DNA from: Balaenoptera acutorostrata
Taxonomy: Eukaryota > Chordata > Mammalia > Artiodactyla > Balaenopteridae
Direction: 5' to 3'
Assembly: GCF_949987535.1 (NCBI RefSeq)
Contig: NC_080070.1
Coordinates: 8,862,016-8,926,015 of the forward strand
Length of the DNA stretch: 64,000 bases
Shown: in pieces, positions 36,630-48,559 of the stretch
Layout: every line of letters begins with the position of its first letter
Numbering within the stretch: position 1 is the stretch's first letter
Program-made: the position numbers and the translations under genes
Notes under the pieces: generated by a model
The model's database searches: none
Told to the model about the DNA's origin: nothing
The model's input: the letters and a program-made list of their open reading frames with translations, nothing else

Positions 36630-37195
36630 TTATTCGGAACTCATTTATTGATCTCTTACCAGGTAATTGGCATTGTTTTAGGCACCAGGATATAATGGTG
36701 AAGAAGAAAAGGTCTTGCCCTCTTGGAGCTTATATTCTTATGTGCAGAGACAGACAATAGACAAATAATGAATAGGTTAACAGGTACAATTTCAGATGGT
36801 GATAAATGCTATAACAGAAATAAAACAGATGTTGTGATAGAGAGATTCATGGGATAAGACTGATTGACAAGGGAGAACTCTCTGAGGAGGTGACAGTGAA
36901 TCTGAAACCTAAAGGATAAGAGGCCAGTCATGAGATAATTTGATGCAAACGCCCTGAAGGGAGACACGCTTGTTGTACTGAAGTACCAGGCCCTAAGATA
37001 ACTACAGTGGTTTGAGTACAGAGATAAAGGGGGAAGGATTGAGAAATGGGAGGAAAAAGATAGGCAATAGTATAATAAGTTAAGGGCCTTGTAAGCTGTA
37101 ATTAGAAGATTAAATGTTAAGTGTGATAGAAAACCTATGTTTTATGCAGAAAGTGGCATGATGCTATTTTAAAGATATACGCTAGCTACTGTACA
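36630..37195 (-). repeat. L2 LINE 3' portion, minus strand
   Basis: Long reverse-complement L2 match: 'ggcattgttttaggcaccag', 'tgccctcttggagcttatat', 'agacagacaatagacaaat', 'cagatggtgataaatgct', 'aactctctgaggaggtgaca', 'taagggccttgtaagctg' and 'agatatacgctagctactg'. Confidence 0.78.
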
Positions 37196-37199
37196 GTGA

Positions 37200-39115
37200 A
37201 TGGTCTCAAAAAGTTTGCCTTATTGTACCATCTAATGAGGTTTAAATATCTTTACATACATTTTTATAATTGCTATGAAACATTTCCCTATATTTTATAA
37301 ACTGGAGTGAGATGGCTCAGGAAAAAGAAATGAAAGATAAATGAGGAAGGCAAAATGTAGCTGAGACGACTTGGGGATCCAGCTAGGGATCTTTGACAAG
37401 AGGTGATCCCAAAGGTGGGCACTCCCTTGTTGTGCACAGCCTTACTATAATAGGCTGTTAAAACTGTTGATCCCCCATCTTCCCGGCTAGCATAACCCCA
37501 CTCGTGAATACTAGAATGATTACAGAGTACCTTATCTCATCCATGTCCCAAAGGCACACTGTTCCTGTCCTCCTACACATCAGGGAGAAAATAGAGCTAC
37601 ATGACACTATCAGTCAATGACTGTTTTTCTATTCTGTCCCATCGGTATTATAGAAGTGACACAAAAAGAATACCTTCGAGAAAGAATACTAGGAACAGCA
37701 TAAATGAAGATAATAATAGCAATTTAGCCCAGGTTAATTCTTGAATCCATTTTCTCATTTTTCTAAATTTTGATAATAAAACAAATTCAAAGCTTAAAAT
37801 TAACAATTGTCAGAATTTAAGATTAGCTTTCTTTAAAACAGTACATATAACAAAATTCCCTCTTTTCTTCTAAATATTTTTCAAAGTCTTGGTTTTATCA
37901 TAACCATAGAGAGCTGTGAACGTAACTGGCTTTGATTAAAACAGAACTTTTTTATACCTGTGTGTGCTGGATAACTCCAGTGAGAAAACTGTTCTTAATT
38001 TAGAGAAGTTATCCAGACATTCAGGGGTTCAGAAATTTCTGAGTTCAGAGGATAATCACAGGCAGAGTCCTGGCATGGAACAGATATCTTAAAATATTAT
38101 ATTCAGGTATAACATTTTATGATTTGAATATAAATCATTTTTAAATTGCATCATAAAAGTCATAATAAAACCATAGTTTCTCATTTCAAATAATTCTGCA
38201 TTACTCCCCTTTAACAGAACTTTGTTTTTATACTTGCCACTGAATAATTTTCACCCTTTACTCAAAGGTAGGGTCTAGCTATTGTACCTAGGTCACAAAC
38301 GTAGGCAAAGATTCAGTCCCTACCTTTTACAAGTAGTTGTTTTTCTGTCAACTTCTCTACTACTTGTTCTACTATGTGACTCCTAGTGTGAAAGGCAGCT
38401 TCTGTGTGTTTCAGCTCAGTGTCATTTCCTCCAACTGGACTACTAATGAGCACTGAACCATGAAGGGCATGTCCCCAGATATTTATAAACTACTCTCTGC
38501 TGCAATCTTCAAGTCAACAATCCTTTTTGAGTGTCAACTGCCTTTTGGTAGGTTTTCTCATCCTTTGTGGCAAAATGCAAGAGGAAAAATGCTACAGGTA
38601 AGCACACTGAAATCACACTTGTATAAAAAATGTTTCATATATATTTAGGTTACAAATTTATTCCATCCATCCTTTCTTGTGGATTTTAATCTGGACAAGA
38701 TAAGCATCGGATAAGATTAAAAATTAAAAATAATATTTTAAAAAATAATATATTATTAGAGCATAAATTTTTTAAAACACTGATTTATTTTTTAGTGTGG
38801 TTTCATGGATTTGCATTAGGTACACAAGTTGTGTGTGTGTATTTGTATATATGTGTGCACATATGTGTGAAATTCACTACAGGACACATAAGATAGGAGT
38901 GCAGTGTGATACACTAAAATAGAGCCGGATTAGAATTTAGATAGCATGGACACTAATATTACATTTACCTCTCTGGCCCAGAAATCTTTATCAGTAAAAT
39001 GAATGATTCATACCAGTTGATTACAAGATTCCTCTCAGCTCTAGACACTTAAGACTACAATACATTCATGTACTGCAAAGGGGAATAGAAAAACCAATGA
39101 CAATGTATCAATTAA
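37200..39115. other. AT-rich intronic sequence
   Basis: No gene or clear repeat seen. A weak MIR-like segment lies around 38970-39050. Confidence 0.4.
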
Positions 39116-39129
39116 AAAACGTTATGCGG

Positions 39130-39429
39130 GGCTTCCCTGGTGGTGCAGTGGTTGAGAACCTGCCTGCCAATGCATGGGACACGGGTTCGAGCCCCGGTCT
39201 GGGAAGATCCCACATGCCGCGGAGCAACTAGGCCCATGAGCCACAATTACTGAGCCTGCGCGTCTGGAGTCTGTGTTCCGCAACGAGAGGCCGCGATAGT
39301 GCGAGGCTCGCGCACCGCGATGAAGAGCGGCCCCCACTTGCCTCAACTAGAGAAAGCCCTCGCACAGAAACGAAGACCCAACACAGGAAAAATAAATAAA
39401 TTAATTAATTAAAAAAATTTTTTTAAAAA
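39130..39429 (+). mobile_element. CHR-type SINE, copy 4
   Basis: tRNA-like head with A box and B box (GGTTCGAGCCC) and the CHR body. Flanked by a near-perfect duplication, GTTATGCGG at 39121-39129 and GTTATGTGG at 39430-39438, differing by one CpG transition. Tail is A-rich with (ATTA)n. Confidence 0.94.
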
Positions 39430-39439
39430 GTTATGTGGA

Positions 39440-40185
39440 GCATATTAATAAAGCAAATACTGATATAACTGAAGTTGTATATTTTGGTCTATAAATCTGT
39501 ACTTGTCCTGCTGGCTGACTCTAAGCATTAAACACAATGGTCATGGACCACTCAAAGTACATGGAAGAGACTTTGCCTGAGATGAAAAGAGAAGAATCCA
39601 CGCTGAAAAGACAGACAGTCATTTGAATTTTGTACTATAGTGGACAGAAGATGGGGGACACAGATAGCTTCATGGAAACATGAGAGTAAACTGATGGCAG
39701 ACCAACTTGGAGGGTGGATCCAGCACTGTGGAAGGAATTAGGGTCTTTCACTGTTTCAATTCTGAAAGAGAATTCTTTGCCATTTCTGTGATTTAACGTA
39801 AGAGGTAGAGTCCCAGAAAATACTGGCAAATTGAAAATAGAAGTAAGGCTTTTGGCAAGAGCATCTGTCCTTTATTGCAGAAATTCTCTGGAATACTAAT
39901 AAAGGATTAGGAAGAAGATGTCAAACAGCAGAATCCCACAAAGGCTGTTATCTGAGGGAATCTGTGGAGATTAGATGCCTTACAGTGCTAAAATTCTATA
40001 TAAACATTTATCATTTTCTTATTAACAGGGCATATCCTATCTAAAGATAACATCAGAAATATCTATACATGGATTTTCTTCCATACCATATTGCACAATC
40101 GTGTTTTTTAGTAGTTATTTATTGAACATTGTTCAGCATTGGTTGCTATATGAGCAACCCTCTAGTTAAAATCAATTACTGACTT
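39440..40185. other. Intronic sequence without recognised features
   Basis: No gene or clear repeat seen. Confidence 0.4.
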
Positions 40186-40189
40186 CAGA

Positions 40190-40340
40190 AGCAATCTGGA
40201 GTGTTGGTAATGGTCTGTCTCTTGATCTGAGTGAAGGTTACATAGATGTGTCCAATTTTTCAAAAACTTCATTAAGCTGTACATTCATGATATGTGCATT
40301 TTCTATACGAATAGTATATTTCAATAAAAATAAAGCAAGG
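40190..40340 (+). mobile_element. L1 LINE 3' end fragment
   Basis: 'gtgttggtaatggtctgtc', 'tcttgatctgagtgaaggt', 'attaagctgtacattcatga' and 'atatttcaataaaaataaag' follow an L1M 3' UTR. Confidence 0.72.
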
Positions 40341-40344
40341 TAAG

Positions 40345-41620
40345 AGTCTATGTGATGTATAACCTAATTGAAATAAGTAAAACTGTAGACAATATTAAGG
40401 CCACTATTATCTTTAAAGAGTCAGGAGATAAATGCATACAGAAGCCATCAAAAAATTATGAAGTATGCACACAGTTGTCGAATATTAAAACAATAGTAAT
40501 TTAGCAAATCTGATAGCTATTAATGCCGTTAATTTAACATGAATTGTGATGTACAAGAAAAATAAAGATTATTGGGGGACTACAACCAGGTGAAGACTTC
40601 ATAAAAATTCTGAGGTGACTTCAGGGCACTTTCAAGGGCTTTTAACTGTGATGTCATTTTTCACATTATGTCTAATTTCATTTCTAAACTTAAGGGCTTT
40701 CCTGTCTTTGATTAACTTATCAACCACGATTATGGCCCTTTCATGTCTCACAGATACAGGGAATGCACACTGCTTTCACTCATAAGAGAGAAAGAAAAAC
40801 CCTCTGATATAAATATATTCCCTTTCTTTGTTTGCTTTCTCTCTAAATTTTATAGTGTCTACCACTTTCCCTTTAAAATTTTCACTTTTAGGCTTTGTTT
40901 CCATTTTTCTTGAGTTCACCATCTCTGTATCTTAGACTTAAAGGTAAAATAAAATGGTTCAAATATTCTAACGCTGAGATCTCATGAGCTCACCACTGTC
41001 ACAGCTCACTTAGTTTGAGAGTTGTCACAATCTTGTTTCTGCTCTCAAACACCTGAGAGAGAATAATTTCATCAGAAACTATGGCTCACAACAGCAGTGA
41101 TTCTCCATGAGAGGCCAAGCCTTTGCGGTTATAAATTTGAAAAAGCATACGTGACTTGAGAAAAAAAAAAATCACGTGGCTGCTAATTAATTTATATAGA
41201 TTATACTGTTATACATAGAGTATACACAGAACATACTATATTCATATTACATACCATAAATACAAAGCACACTTCTAAGACTAATAGCTAAAGCCAGTGT
41301 ACCCTTTGTAGGTAGCTCAGTCCTTAGTAATTGTACTAAGTATTCACACCTGCTAACAAACCCCCAAGGCAAGGCCACCATCTCTGAAAAACGAGGAGGA
41401 ATAAGAAGACAGACTTCAGGGAGAAGGTGGAATCTGATTAAGTAGCTCTTGGTCTGAAGTCGACTTTGGCCTCTAACCTCTCTCCTTTTGGAAGAAGGGG
41501 TTCTTTCCCTCCTTCAACAGAGATTTCACAGGAGGATATCTCTGCCCCCAGGTTTAGAGAGTGGTGAGCTCCAATAGCCAGTAGCCTACCTGCCCATGAT
41601 CATATCAATCAGAGTCAAGA
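40345..41620. other. Intronic sequence without recognised features
   Basis: No gene or clear repeat seen. An A tract is at 41161-41171. Confidence 0.4.
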
Positions 41621-41624
41621 GAGG

Positions 41625-41985
41625 GGGCTCTCGGTCAATTCACTGAGAACCAATTCTCTAAAAGTGACTGATCAAAAATAATTATCCAAAGAATCAATTC
41701 ATGAACAACTAATTCACTAAATTCATCAAACTTACAAATTTATCAGGGAACTGTGTTAAGGAATATTCTTCTAGAATATATTCTGTGAATATGAATATAT
41801 TCTTCCCATGAATATATTCATGAATATATTTCTCTTAAGTAGGTTCAATAAATGTGAATATATTAGTAGAATTTTAAGGGTTATTCAATTTATCAGAAGC
41901 TTAGGGTCACAGGTTCAGTGTTTTAATGAATATATTCATTAAGAACATATTCATGAAGAATATAGTTATGAACTAAATCATGCCA
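41625..41985. repeat. AT-rich cluster of short palindromes
   Basis: Many copies of GAATATATTC and AATTCA/TGAATT words, several being perfect palindromes (for example ATGAATATATTCAT). Could be an eroded, unnamed interspersed repeat or local amplification. No coding content. Confidence 0.5.
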
Positions 41986-42095
41986 TGAATACAGTGAAAG
42001 AGGATATAGTCAGTGAATTCTTTCATTCACTGACTCAATATTATGGTACAGGTAATGCCCTAGACATTAGGCTTACATCAAAATCAAAGCTCCTG

Positions 42096-42397
42096 GGCTT
42101 CCCTGGTGGTGCAGTTGTTGAGAATCTGCCTGCCAATGCAGGGGACACGGGTTCGAGCCCTGGTCTGGGAGGATCCCACATGCCGCGGAGCAACTAGGCC
42201 CGTGAGCCACAATTGCTGAGCCTAGCCTGCGCATCTGGAGCCTGTGCTCCGCAACAAGAGAGGCCGCGATAGTGAGAGGCCCGCGCACCGCGATGAAGAG
42301 TGGCCCCCGCTCTCCGCAACTAGAGAAAGCCCTCGCACAGAAACAAAGACCCAACATAGCAATCAATCAATCAATTAATAAATCTTAAAAAAAAAAA
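42096..42397 (+). mobile_element. CHR-type SINE, copy 5
   Basis: Intact A box and B box, with an (ATCA)n plus A-rich tail. Target duplication AAAGCTCCTG at 42086-42095 and 42398-42407. Many CpGs retained. Open frames on both strands here are SINE sequence. Confidence 0.95.
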
Positions 42398-42944
42398 AAA
42401 GCTCCTGACCTCGTAGACCATAGATTATTAATACATCTATTGCCTTTAAAGAAGATTAGTCTTCAAAGTAAGTTTTTCACAAATAGATTTTGTAAATTTT
42501 GTGAATTCACCTGCTTCCAAGGGAGATAATCATAAGTGATGTTGGGGACTCCTACATCACATGCTTATGATTTATTATAAAAATCTTGCACCAGAAGTTC
42601 ATAATATTTGTCTTTATCAGCCTTTATTATGGACTTTGAAGAAAGTTACATGTGAACATTATAAAACAATAACTAGTCATTCTGTGGATAACCAGAGCTA
42701 CTCCCCACTTTGAAAATGAACAAATGAGTAAATCAAGACTCAAAAAGTGAAGAGTCCTGCCAATATCAAGCAATACGTCGCAAACTTGGAAATAAGACCC
42801 AGGGTTGTGGATTTCAAGTCAAAGATTTTTTTCCACTTTCCAGAGCTGCACTTATAATTATCAGTATTACAACTTTGCATTTTCCAAAATTTGAGTGCTG
42901 GTAGCTGGGCTTAACACTGGTTATTAACTCAAATTTCTAAAATA

Positions 42945-43131
42945 ACAACAAACAAGACACATTGCTATATTTAAAACAGACAGCCAACGAGGACCTACTG
43001 TATAACACAGGGACCTCTGCTCAATATTCTGTAATAACCTAAATGGGAAAAGAATCTGAAGAACAGATGCATGTATATGGGCAACTGAATCACTCTGCTG
43101 TACACCTGTACAACATTGTTTAAAAAAAAAA
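42945..43131 (+). mobile_element. Artiodactyl-type L1 3' UTR fragment
   Basis: 'gaggacctactgtataacac', 'agggacctctgctcaatatt', 'ctgtaataacctaaatggg' and 'aatcactctgctgtacacc' are typical of L1 3' UTRs of artiodactyls and whales. Ends in an A10 run. No duplication resolved. Confidence 0.82.
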
Positions 43132-43428
43132 GATATCTTACTTTTTGTTTCATTAGATTTGTATTTCCCAGCAGCATTTTTTAAAGCAAATTATGGTACA
43201 CATATAATACACCTGAGCAACTTCTATGTTAAAGCGTGAAAATAAGGTTAATATGAGTATAACAGTTATTGTTACTAACTCTTGTTTTTATTAAGCAATG
43301 AATAGCTTCATTCAGGAACACATTAGTCTTTTTTTGTTAGCTTCCTGAGAAAGAGAACAATGAAGCTGCTTGTGTTAAGCTTTGTGTGGCTTTTAAAAGA
43401 GAAAATGTTCTTTCCCGAAGGGCACTAC

Positions 43429-43451
43429 AAAAAAAAAAAAAAAAAAAAAAA
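43429..43451. repeat. A23 homopolymer
   Basis: Uninterrupted A run after GGGCACTAC. No retrocopy upstream was recognised, so it is listed only as a simple tract. Confidence 0.9.
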
Positions 43452-43549
43452 CCAAGCCGAACACTGTTATTCTGTGAGAAAGACATCAAAACAAAATGAA
43501 ACTCTTGGCATTTTAGTGGACCCGTTTGCATTTTACTGAGCACGACTTC

Positions 43550-44560
43550 CACCGTGGTCGCTGGAAGAGATGCCTGAATATGAGGCGGATCTGCCGGAGG
43601 CTGTCTTACCTCTGTTTTTGTCTCTGAACTGAGCAAAGGCACAAAAGGGCTTCTGTTACTATTTTCCTGTGCACAAGTCAGTTGTTTATTTCTTCCCAAC
43701 GAGTTCTCAAAAAGAATTCGAACAAACAGGAATTGGACACTGGGCCCTCTTTTCACTATTGATTTTGTCTGTTTATAAACAGAGGTTTTTCAACGTTGGC
43801 CATGTCTCGGCTCAAAGAAAAACGTATGGTTACACGGGACATAGTTTCCAATCAGCTCTGATCATTAAAACAGTCAAACACTATTTACATCGTTTAAAAA
43901 AAGGGAATGATCACTTTGTTTCCGTGTGGAGTTGAATTAGTCCATCGTGCTACACACATATTAAGAACAAATCCTATCCCTTTACCCAGGCGGTGCCTGC
44001 ACCTGTGAGGACAGACCTCTTCCCAACACCTTGTAAATATTAACATATTCCACTCTGACTAATAAAGCTTAGTAATAACGTCACCGCTGTAAGGATGGCG
44101 TCATCAATGATTTCATTCTTGGAGCATTTAAACTGGCTAAACCGGCGCAGCCCGTTAATAATTCTCGGGAAATAAAAATAGAATCTGGGTAACAAGATAA
44201 AGCCTAACCTTTTTTCCTCTTTTCCTTTGCGCTTAGTCTAGTTTCACTTGCTCACAGGAACCGCGAGCAGAGGCCTCGCTCCCCGGCACCTCAGAACGGC
44301 GTTCCTGGTGCAAATGGCTGCTGCCGTCACCTCAGCTCCGCGGGCCGTGCGCAGAAGCTCTGCGCACGACACCTCCGTTCAAGATGGCCGCGGCAGCGGG
44401 CCTGCGCAGAGACGCCACACCCAGCCCTGGGAGCTGGGTCAGTGAGCAGCCCGCCCCGCCTACCCCGGAAAACTCCGCCCCTTCCCCTGCAGACGAGATT
44501 AAAGCAGCCCCGCCCACAGCCTGGCGGGTAGGGGAGAGCATGTTCTCTTAGAGCACAGCT
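43550..44560. promoter_or_regulatory. Intronic CpG island with housekeeping-promoter motifs
   Basis: CpG density rises sharply and peaks at 44230-44530. Motifs seen: YY1-like AAGATGGCCGCGG (44381) and GGATGGCG (44093); an NRF1-like inverted repeat TGCGCAGAAGCTCTGCGCA (44348-44366); ETS CCGGAA (about 44465); GC boxes at 44451-44460, 44475-44481 and 44508-44516; and ACGTCA (44078-44083). This combination is typical of TATA-less CpG-island promoters. Alternatives are a GC-rich retroviral LTR or an enhancer. No exon chain was resolved, although a good minus-strand donor (GAG|GTAAGA) occurs near 43610. Confidence 0.6.
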
Positions 44561-44599
44561 ACCGAACTCAGGCTCGTTTTACTGGTGCGGGCGACATGG

Positions 44600-46810
44600 G
44601 GCAGGAGGATCCTTGTTGACTTTGGAAGGTTATTAACAAGCTGACCAGGATTATAAATGAGTAGTGTGTGGTATGAGGGTGGATCTTCTTGGGACTTGTC
44701 TACATAGCAACACGAGGAGCCCAATTAGCATGAGTTTTCTTTTTAATTAGGCACTGTATAATCAAAACTATAATTTAGCTCCTATTATCTAATGACAATG
44801 AGGTATTAAGAAGGTAGAATAAGTCTCTCCCTCAGGGAAGTTAGGTGCTAGATGAAAATGTGTTCTATATGATTATTATATCCTATTGGCATAAACGTAA
44901 AGAATAGTGACAATGAAACTGGGAGGATCTGGTGCCTAATTTTATCAAATATTTACTGATGTCTACTACGAGAAAGGCATTCATTTTCATCAAGATTTAT
45001 CTTCTCTGGTTTGAGTCGATGTTTTAGGAATGAATGATAGTCTCACCTTCAGCTGTTCAAGAAGTTAAATCGTGATCTACTTTTTCCTTTGAAAAGATAA
45101 TTTTTAATTGAATCATATTTTTAAATATTCATCCTGTGCAGAACTTTTTAATGCATTATCTGAAATTCAAGTATATCTATCACTAATAAATTTATGTACA
45201 TTATAACAACATGTTGAAATGTAGATAAGTATTACTAACATATTTGGCATAATATAAAGATAAGGTTCAGAGTGATTAAATTTGGAGTTAGTTATTTAAT
45301 CATCTTCATTATAATTCTTATTTCAAGTATATATTTTTGGATGTGTCTAGCAAGCTATGTATAATGATCTATATTCAAGATAGAAGCTAATTTGTACTTA
45401 TTGACTTTTACAGTAAAAAAATGTAAGCTCCATTCTGTTAGAAGGTCAAGGTTATAAAATCCTATAGATGCAAAATTATAAATTTCACTTATTCATAATT
45501 TTAGAATCATTTTTAAGGTAATTGTGCAAGTTTTATTACTTAACACTTTATGAAAAGATTGAAATACTTTTAAAGGATTATTTATAAAACAAAGTTTTAT
45601 TGCTATATTATGGAGAAAATCATCATGCTTTTCTTAATTTTCAGTAGGAATGTTTCATTTTCCTTTATAAAAATGAAAATTTCGTTCAATATAAAATTGT
45701 ATAAAATGTTGTTTTTCATTTCAATCATTGAATCACTTGATTTTATACCTACGGAGGTCATGGTTGAGAGAAATGGTAACTTTTTTCTCCTACATTTGTA
45801 AGGAGGTGAATGATTAAGGAGAAAATAAGAATGATGCTGCCTCCAAGAAAACATGAATGATTTTACTCATTCAACAGGTATGTGATTTTTCTGTAGTTAC
45901 AAATTCTGTTGAATGTAGGGGATAGGGATTATTTGGAACATTATCCTCGACTTTAGAGATACTTACTGACTTTTGGAGGGTACATGTATGTAAATTAAGT
46001 AAATATTGCCTAGTGCTAAAATAAAGAACTGACAATTAACTTTGGAATGGATGGCTTACTGTTTTTTTTTTTCCTTTGTTTAATGTTCAATTTATTAAAC
46101 TCATGAATCTAATACCCCAAACTGAAAATGAATTTTTTCTTGGGGCCTTTAAATATTGATTACAGATTTATTGAGCATATCATTTTAAATAGTTTAAACT
46201 AACTGTATTTATATATTTAGAACAGCTGATCCTTTTAAACACTTCGAAACCATAATTCACAAACATATAAAACAAAGGCTATAGAACTTATTGTTATAGT
46301 TTCACTTAAATTTACTCTAAAGCATCAATATCATAGGTTTAATGTCTTTCTTATTTCTCTTCTTGTTTTTCTATATTTGTTTTTAGATACCCTCAGAGTT
46401 TCAGCATTATTAATTTTATTCCTTTCCTTGGGTCATAAAATTCTTAGCAGATCCTGAAGAAAAGATTACCTTATCAGAACTGCCTAGATTGCAGAACTTT
46501 GGTTTATTGACTGACTAATTCTTGATCATACTTGTTTGTTTCTCTCAAGGTGATTCCAACCCAAACCACCTTTCTATATTAAGCTTTTCTATAAAAGCTT
46601 AACTATAAAAATTAACTATAATTTTCTATAGTTAAATTACACGTGTTAATGCCAGTGCGACTATTTCAGGCCTTATCTTATGCCTAGGGTTTTAATTTTG
46701 CAACCTAGTATTTATCTCTGATTTTTAAAAAAAAAATATCACTTGGCCATTGTTATATATAACCTATTATCTTATCATAATCAAGTATTGATTTTTGTCT
46801 CTTAGCTTTA
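44600..46810. other. AT-rich intronic sequence
   Basis: No gene. A short L2-like fragment lies at about 44940-45000. The opposite-strand frames at 45603-45854 are low-complexity AT-rich noise. Confidence 0.45.
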
Positions 46811-46826
46811 AAAAGTTACACCTCCC

Positions 46827-47130
46827 GGGCTTCCCTGGTGGCGCGGTGGTTGGGGGTCTGCCTGCCAAAGCAGGGGACACGGGTTCGAGCCCTGGTCTGG
46901 GAGGATCCCGCATGCCGCGGAGCAGCTGGGCCCGTGAGCCACAATTACTGAGCCTGCACGTCTGGAGCCTGTGCTCCGCAACGGGAGAGGCTGCGATGGT
47001 GGGAGGCCCGCGCACCGCGATGAGGAGTGGCCCCTACTTGCAGCAACTGGGGAAAGCCCTAGCACAGAAACGAACACCCAACATAGCAATCAATCAATCA
47101 ATCAATAAATAAATCTTTAAAAAAAAAAAA
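46827..47130 (+). mobile_element. CHR-type SINE, copy 6
   Basis: Head with A box and B box intact (GGTTCGAGCCC), CpG-rich body, (ATCA)n(AATA) plus A13 tail. Target duplication AAGTTACACCTCCC at 46813-46826 and 47131-47144. One of the least decayed copies. Three overlapping open frames here are SINE shadows. Confidence 0.96.
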
Positions 47131-47319
47131 AAGTTACACCTCCCTTATTAGCACTGAGATTTAATCTCCTAGGGGTTGAGAGATTAAGTCTGTGTAGTTA
47201 GCGTTCCTCTGTAGGTCATCTGGCAAACACTGTGGAACCCGCTTTCTGGTTGGTTATTGTGGGTGCCCACCCAAACTGAATAGTCCTTCCTGTTCTTGGC
47301 ATCTACATTTTCTGGGGCT

Positions 47320-47640
47320 TTTTTTTTTTTAATTAATTAATTAATTATATTTATTTATTTATTTATTTATTTATTTTGGTTGTGTTGGGTCTTCGTTTCT
47401 GTGCAAGGGCTTTCTCTAGTTGCGGCAAGTGGGGGCCACTCTTCATCGCGGTGTGCGGGCCTCTCACTGTCGCAGCCTCTCTTGTTGCAGAGCACAGGCT
47501 CCAGAGGTGCAGGCTCAGTAGTTGTGTCTCACGGGCCTAGTTGCTCCGCGGCATGTGGGATCCTCCCAGACCAGGGCTCAAACCCGTGTCCCCTGCATTG
47601 GCAGGCAGATTCTCAACCACTGCGCCACCAGGGAAGCCCC
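47320..47640 (-). mobile_element. CHR-type SINE, copy 7, minus strand
   Basis: Inverted copy with a T-rich, (ATTA)n and (ATTT)n tail on the left and the complemented tRNA-like head on the right. Target duplication TCTGGGGCT at 47311-47319 and 47641-47649. Only about 190 bp separate it from the plus-strand copy 6. Confidence 0.94.
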
Positions 47641-47902
47641 TCTGGGGCTATTTGACTTACAGTGTCCAGTGTTTATTCTTAACAGATAAAGCAGACATAT
47701 GACTGTGCTTTATAAACATACAAAATTCACGGAAGAAATATCAAACCCTCTGAATTATTAAAATCAATAAAAAATAAACATGATCTATTATAGTCACTAC
47801 TTTCTATTACAGTCATCTTTCGGGCAAGCTTCATAATAACTTTTCTATTTTGAGTCATTTTGAGTTCATGGTCTTTCACAAAACTCATCTTGTCCTGTAA
47901 AC

Positions 47903-47954
47903 CATGATGAAGATTATGATGGTGATGGTGGTGGTGATGATGATGGTGACGGTG
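47903..47954. repeat. Imperfect (ATGGTG)/(GAT) simple repeat
   Basis: A GAT/GGT trinucleotide tract. On the minus strand it reads as a histidine-rich frame, which is a repeat artefact. Confidence 0.88.
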
Positions 47955-48321
47955 CTTTTGATGCTCAAATTGTAACTTCATCCTAAGAGATGCATCTTTT
48001 TTTAAATGGGCAAGAGTAAACTATAGTGTTTAAGGATGCACATTTGGGTGATAAAACCAAAAAAACAAAAAGCAAGAAAGTCATTATTATAAAAGTGAGG
48101 CTATGAAGAAGGGGAAGGGGGTGTGACCAGAATGAAGCTCATGGAAGGAGCTTATGGAACAGGAGGCAAAGTTCTATTTTTTGACCTGGGCAAATATTTG
48201 ATTCGTGTGTGTGTTATATCTGCTCTATTTGTAGAATAGTAATTTTATTTTAAAAACTGTCACCGTATGGTCACTGGGGGGCCCTTTATGTTGACTCCTT
48301 TATCCTTTATACACTGCCCCT

Positions 48322-48372
48322 AAAAAATATGGAACGCTTCATGAATTTGCGTGTCATCCTTGCGCAGGGGCC

Positions 48373-48429
<57 letters not shown>
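48322..48429 (-). pseudogene. RNU6 (pseudogene): U6 snRNA copy, nearly intact, probably a pseudogene
   Basis: On the minus strand a 107-nt U6-like sequence runs from GTGCTTGCTTCGGCAGCAC through the ACAGAGA box and AGCATGGCCCC to a terminal T6. From memory of mammalian U6 I count two differences, both CpG-type transitions (CTCGC to CTTGC near the 5' end, TTCGTGAAG to TTCATGAAG near the 3' end). U6 pairs with U4 and U2 in the spliceosome. In the 70 bp upstream I see no TATA box at about -25 and no proximal sequence element, so it is probably a transcriptionally silent copy. Confidence 0.93.
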
Positions 48430-48559
48430 TGGCTTACTTTCTTTTGAGGGGATTAGGGAGGAGTTTCATGAAAACTTCATGGAAGAGTTGCTATTATTGG
48501 AAATGGATGGTAAGGCTACTTGAAATGAAGGGATTGTTAAGAATAAAGGAATGGAAGTT

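Noticed and set aside
43337..43756. 139-codon minus-strand open frame near the CpG island
   Set aside because: It reads through the A23 tract as poly-Phe and has no recognisable motif. A good splice donor lies inside it, so part might be transcribed, but coding is not supported.
44248..44541. Two short frames beginning near Kozak-like ATGGC contexts in the CpG island
   Set aside because: ATGGC words here are better read as YY1-type motifs. The frames are short, repeat-free but without homology, and end without a convincing donor.
47727..47981. Histidine-rich minus-strand frame
   Set aside because: It is the translation of a GAT/GGT simple repeat.
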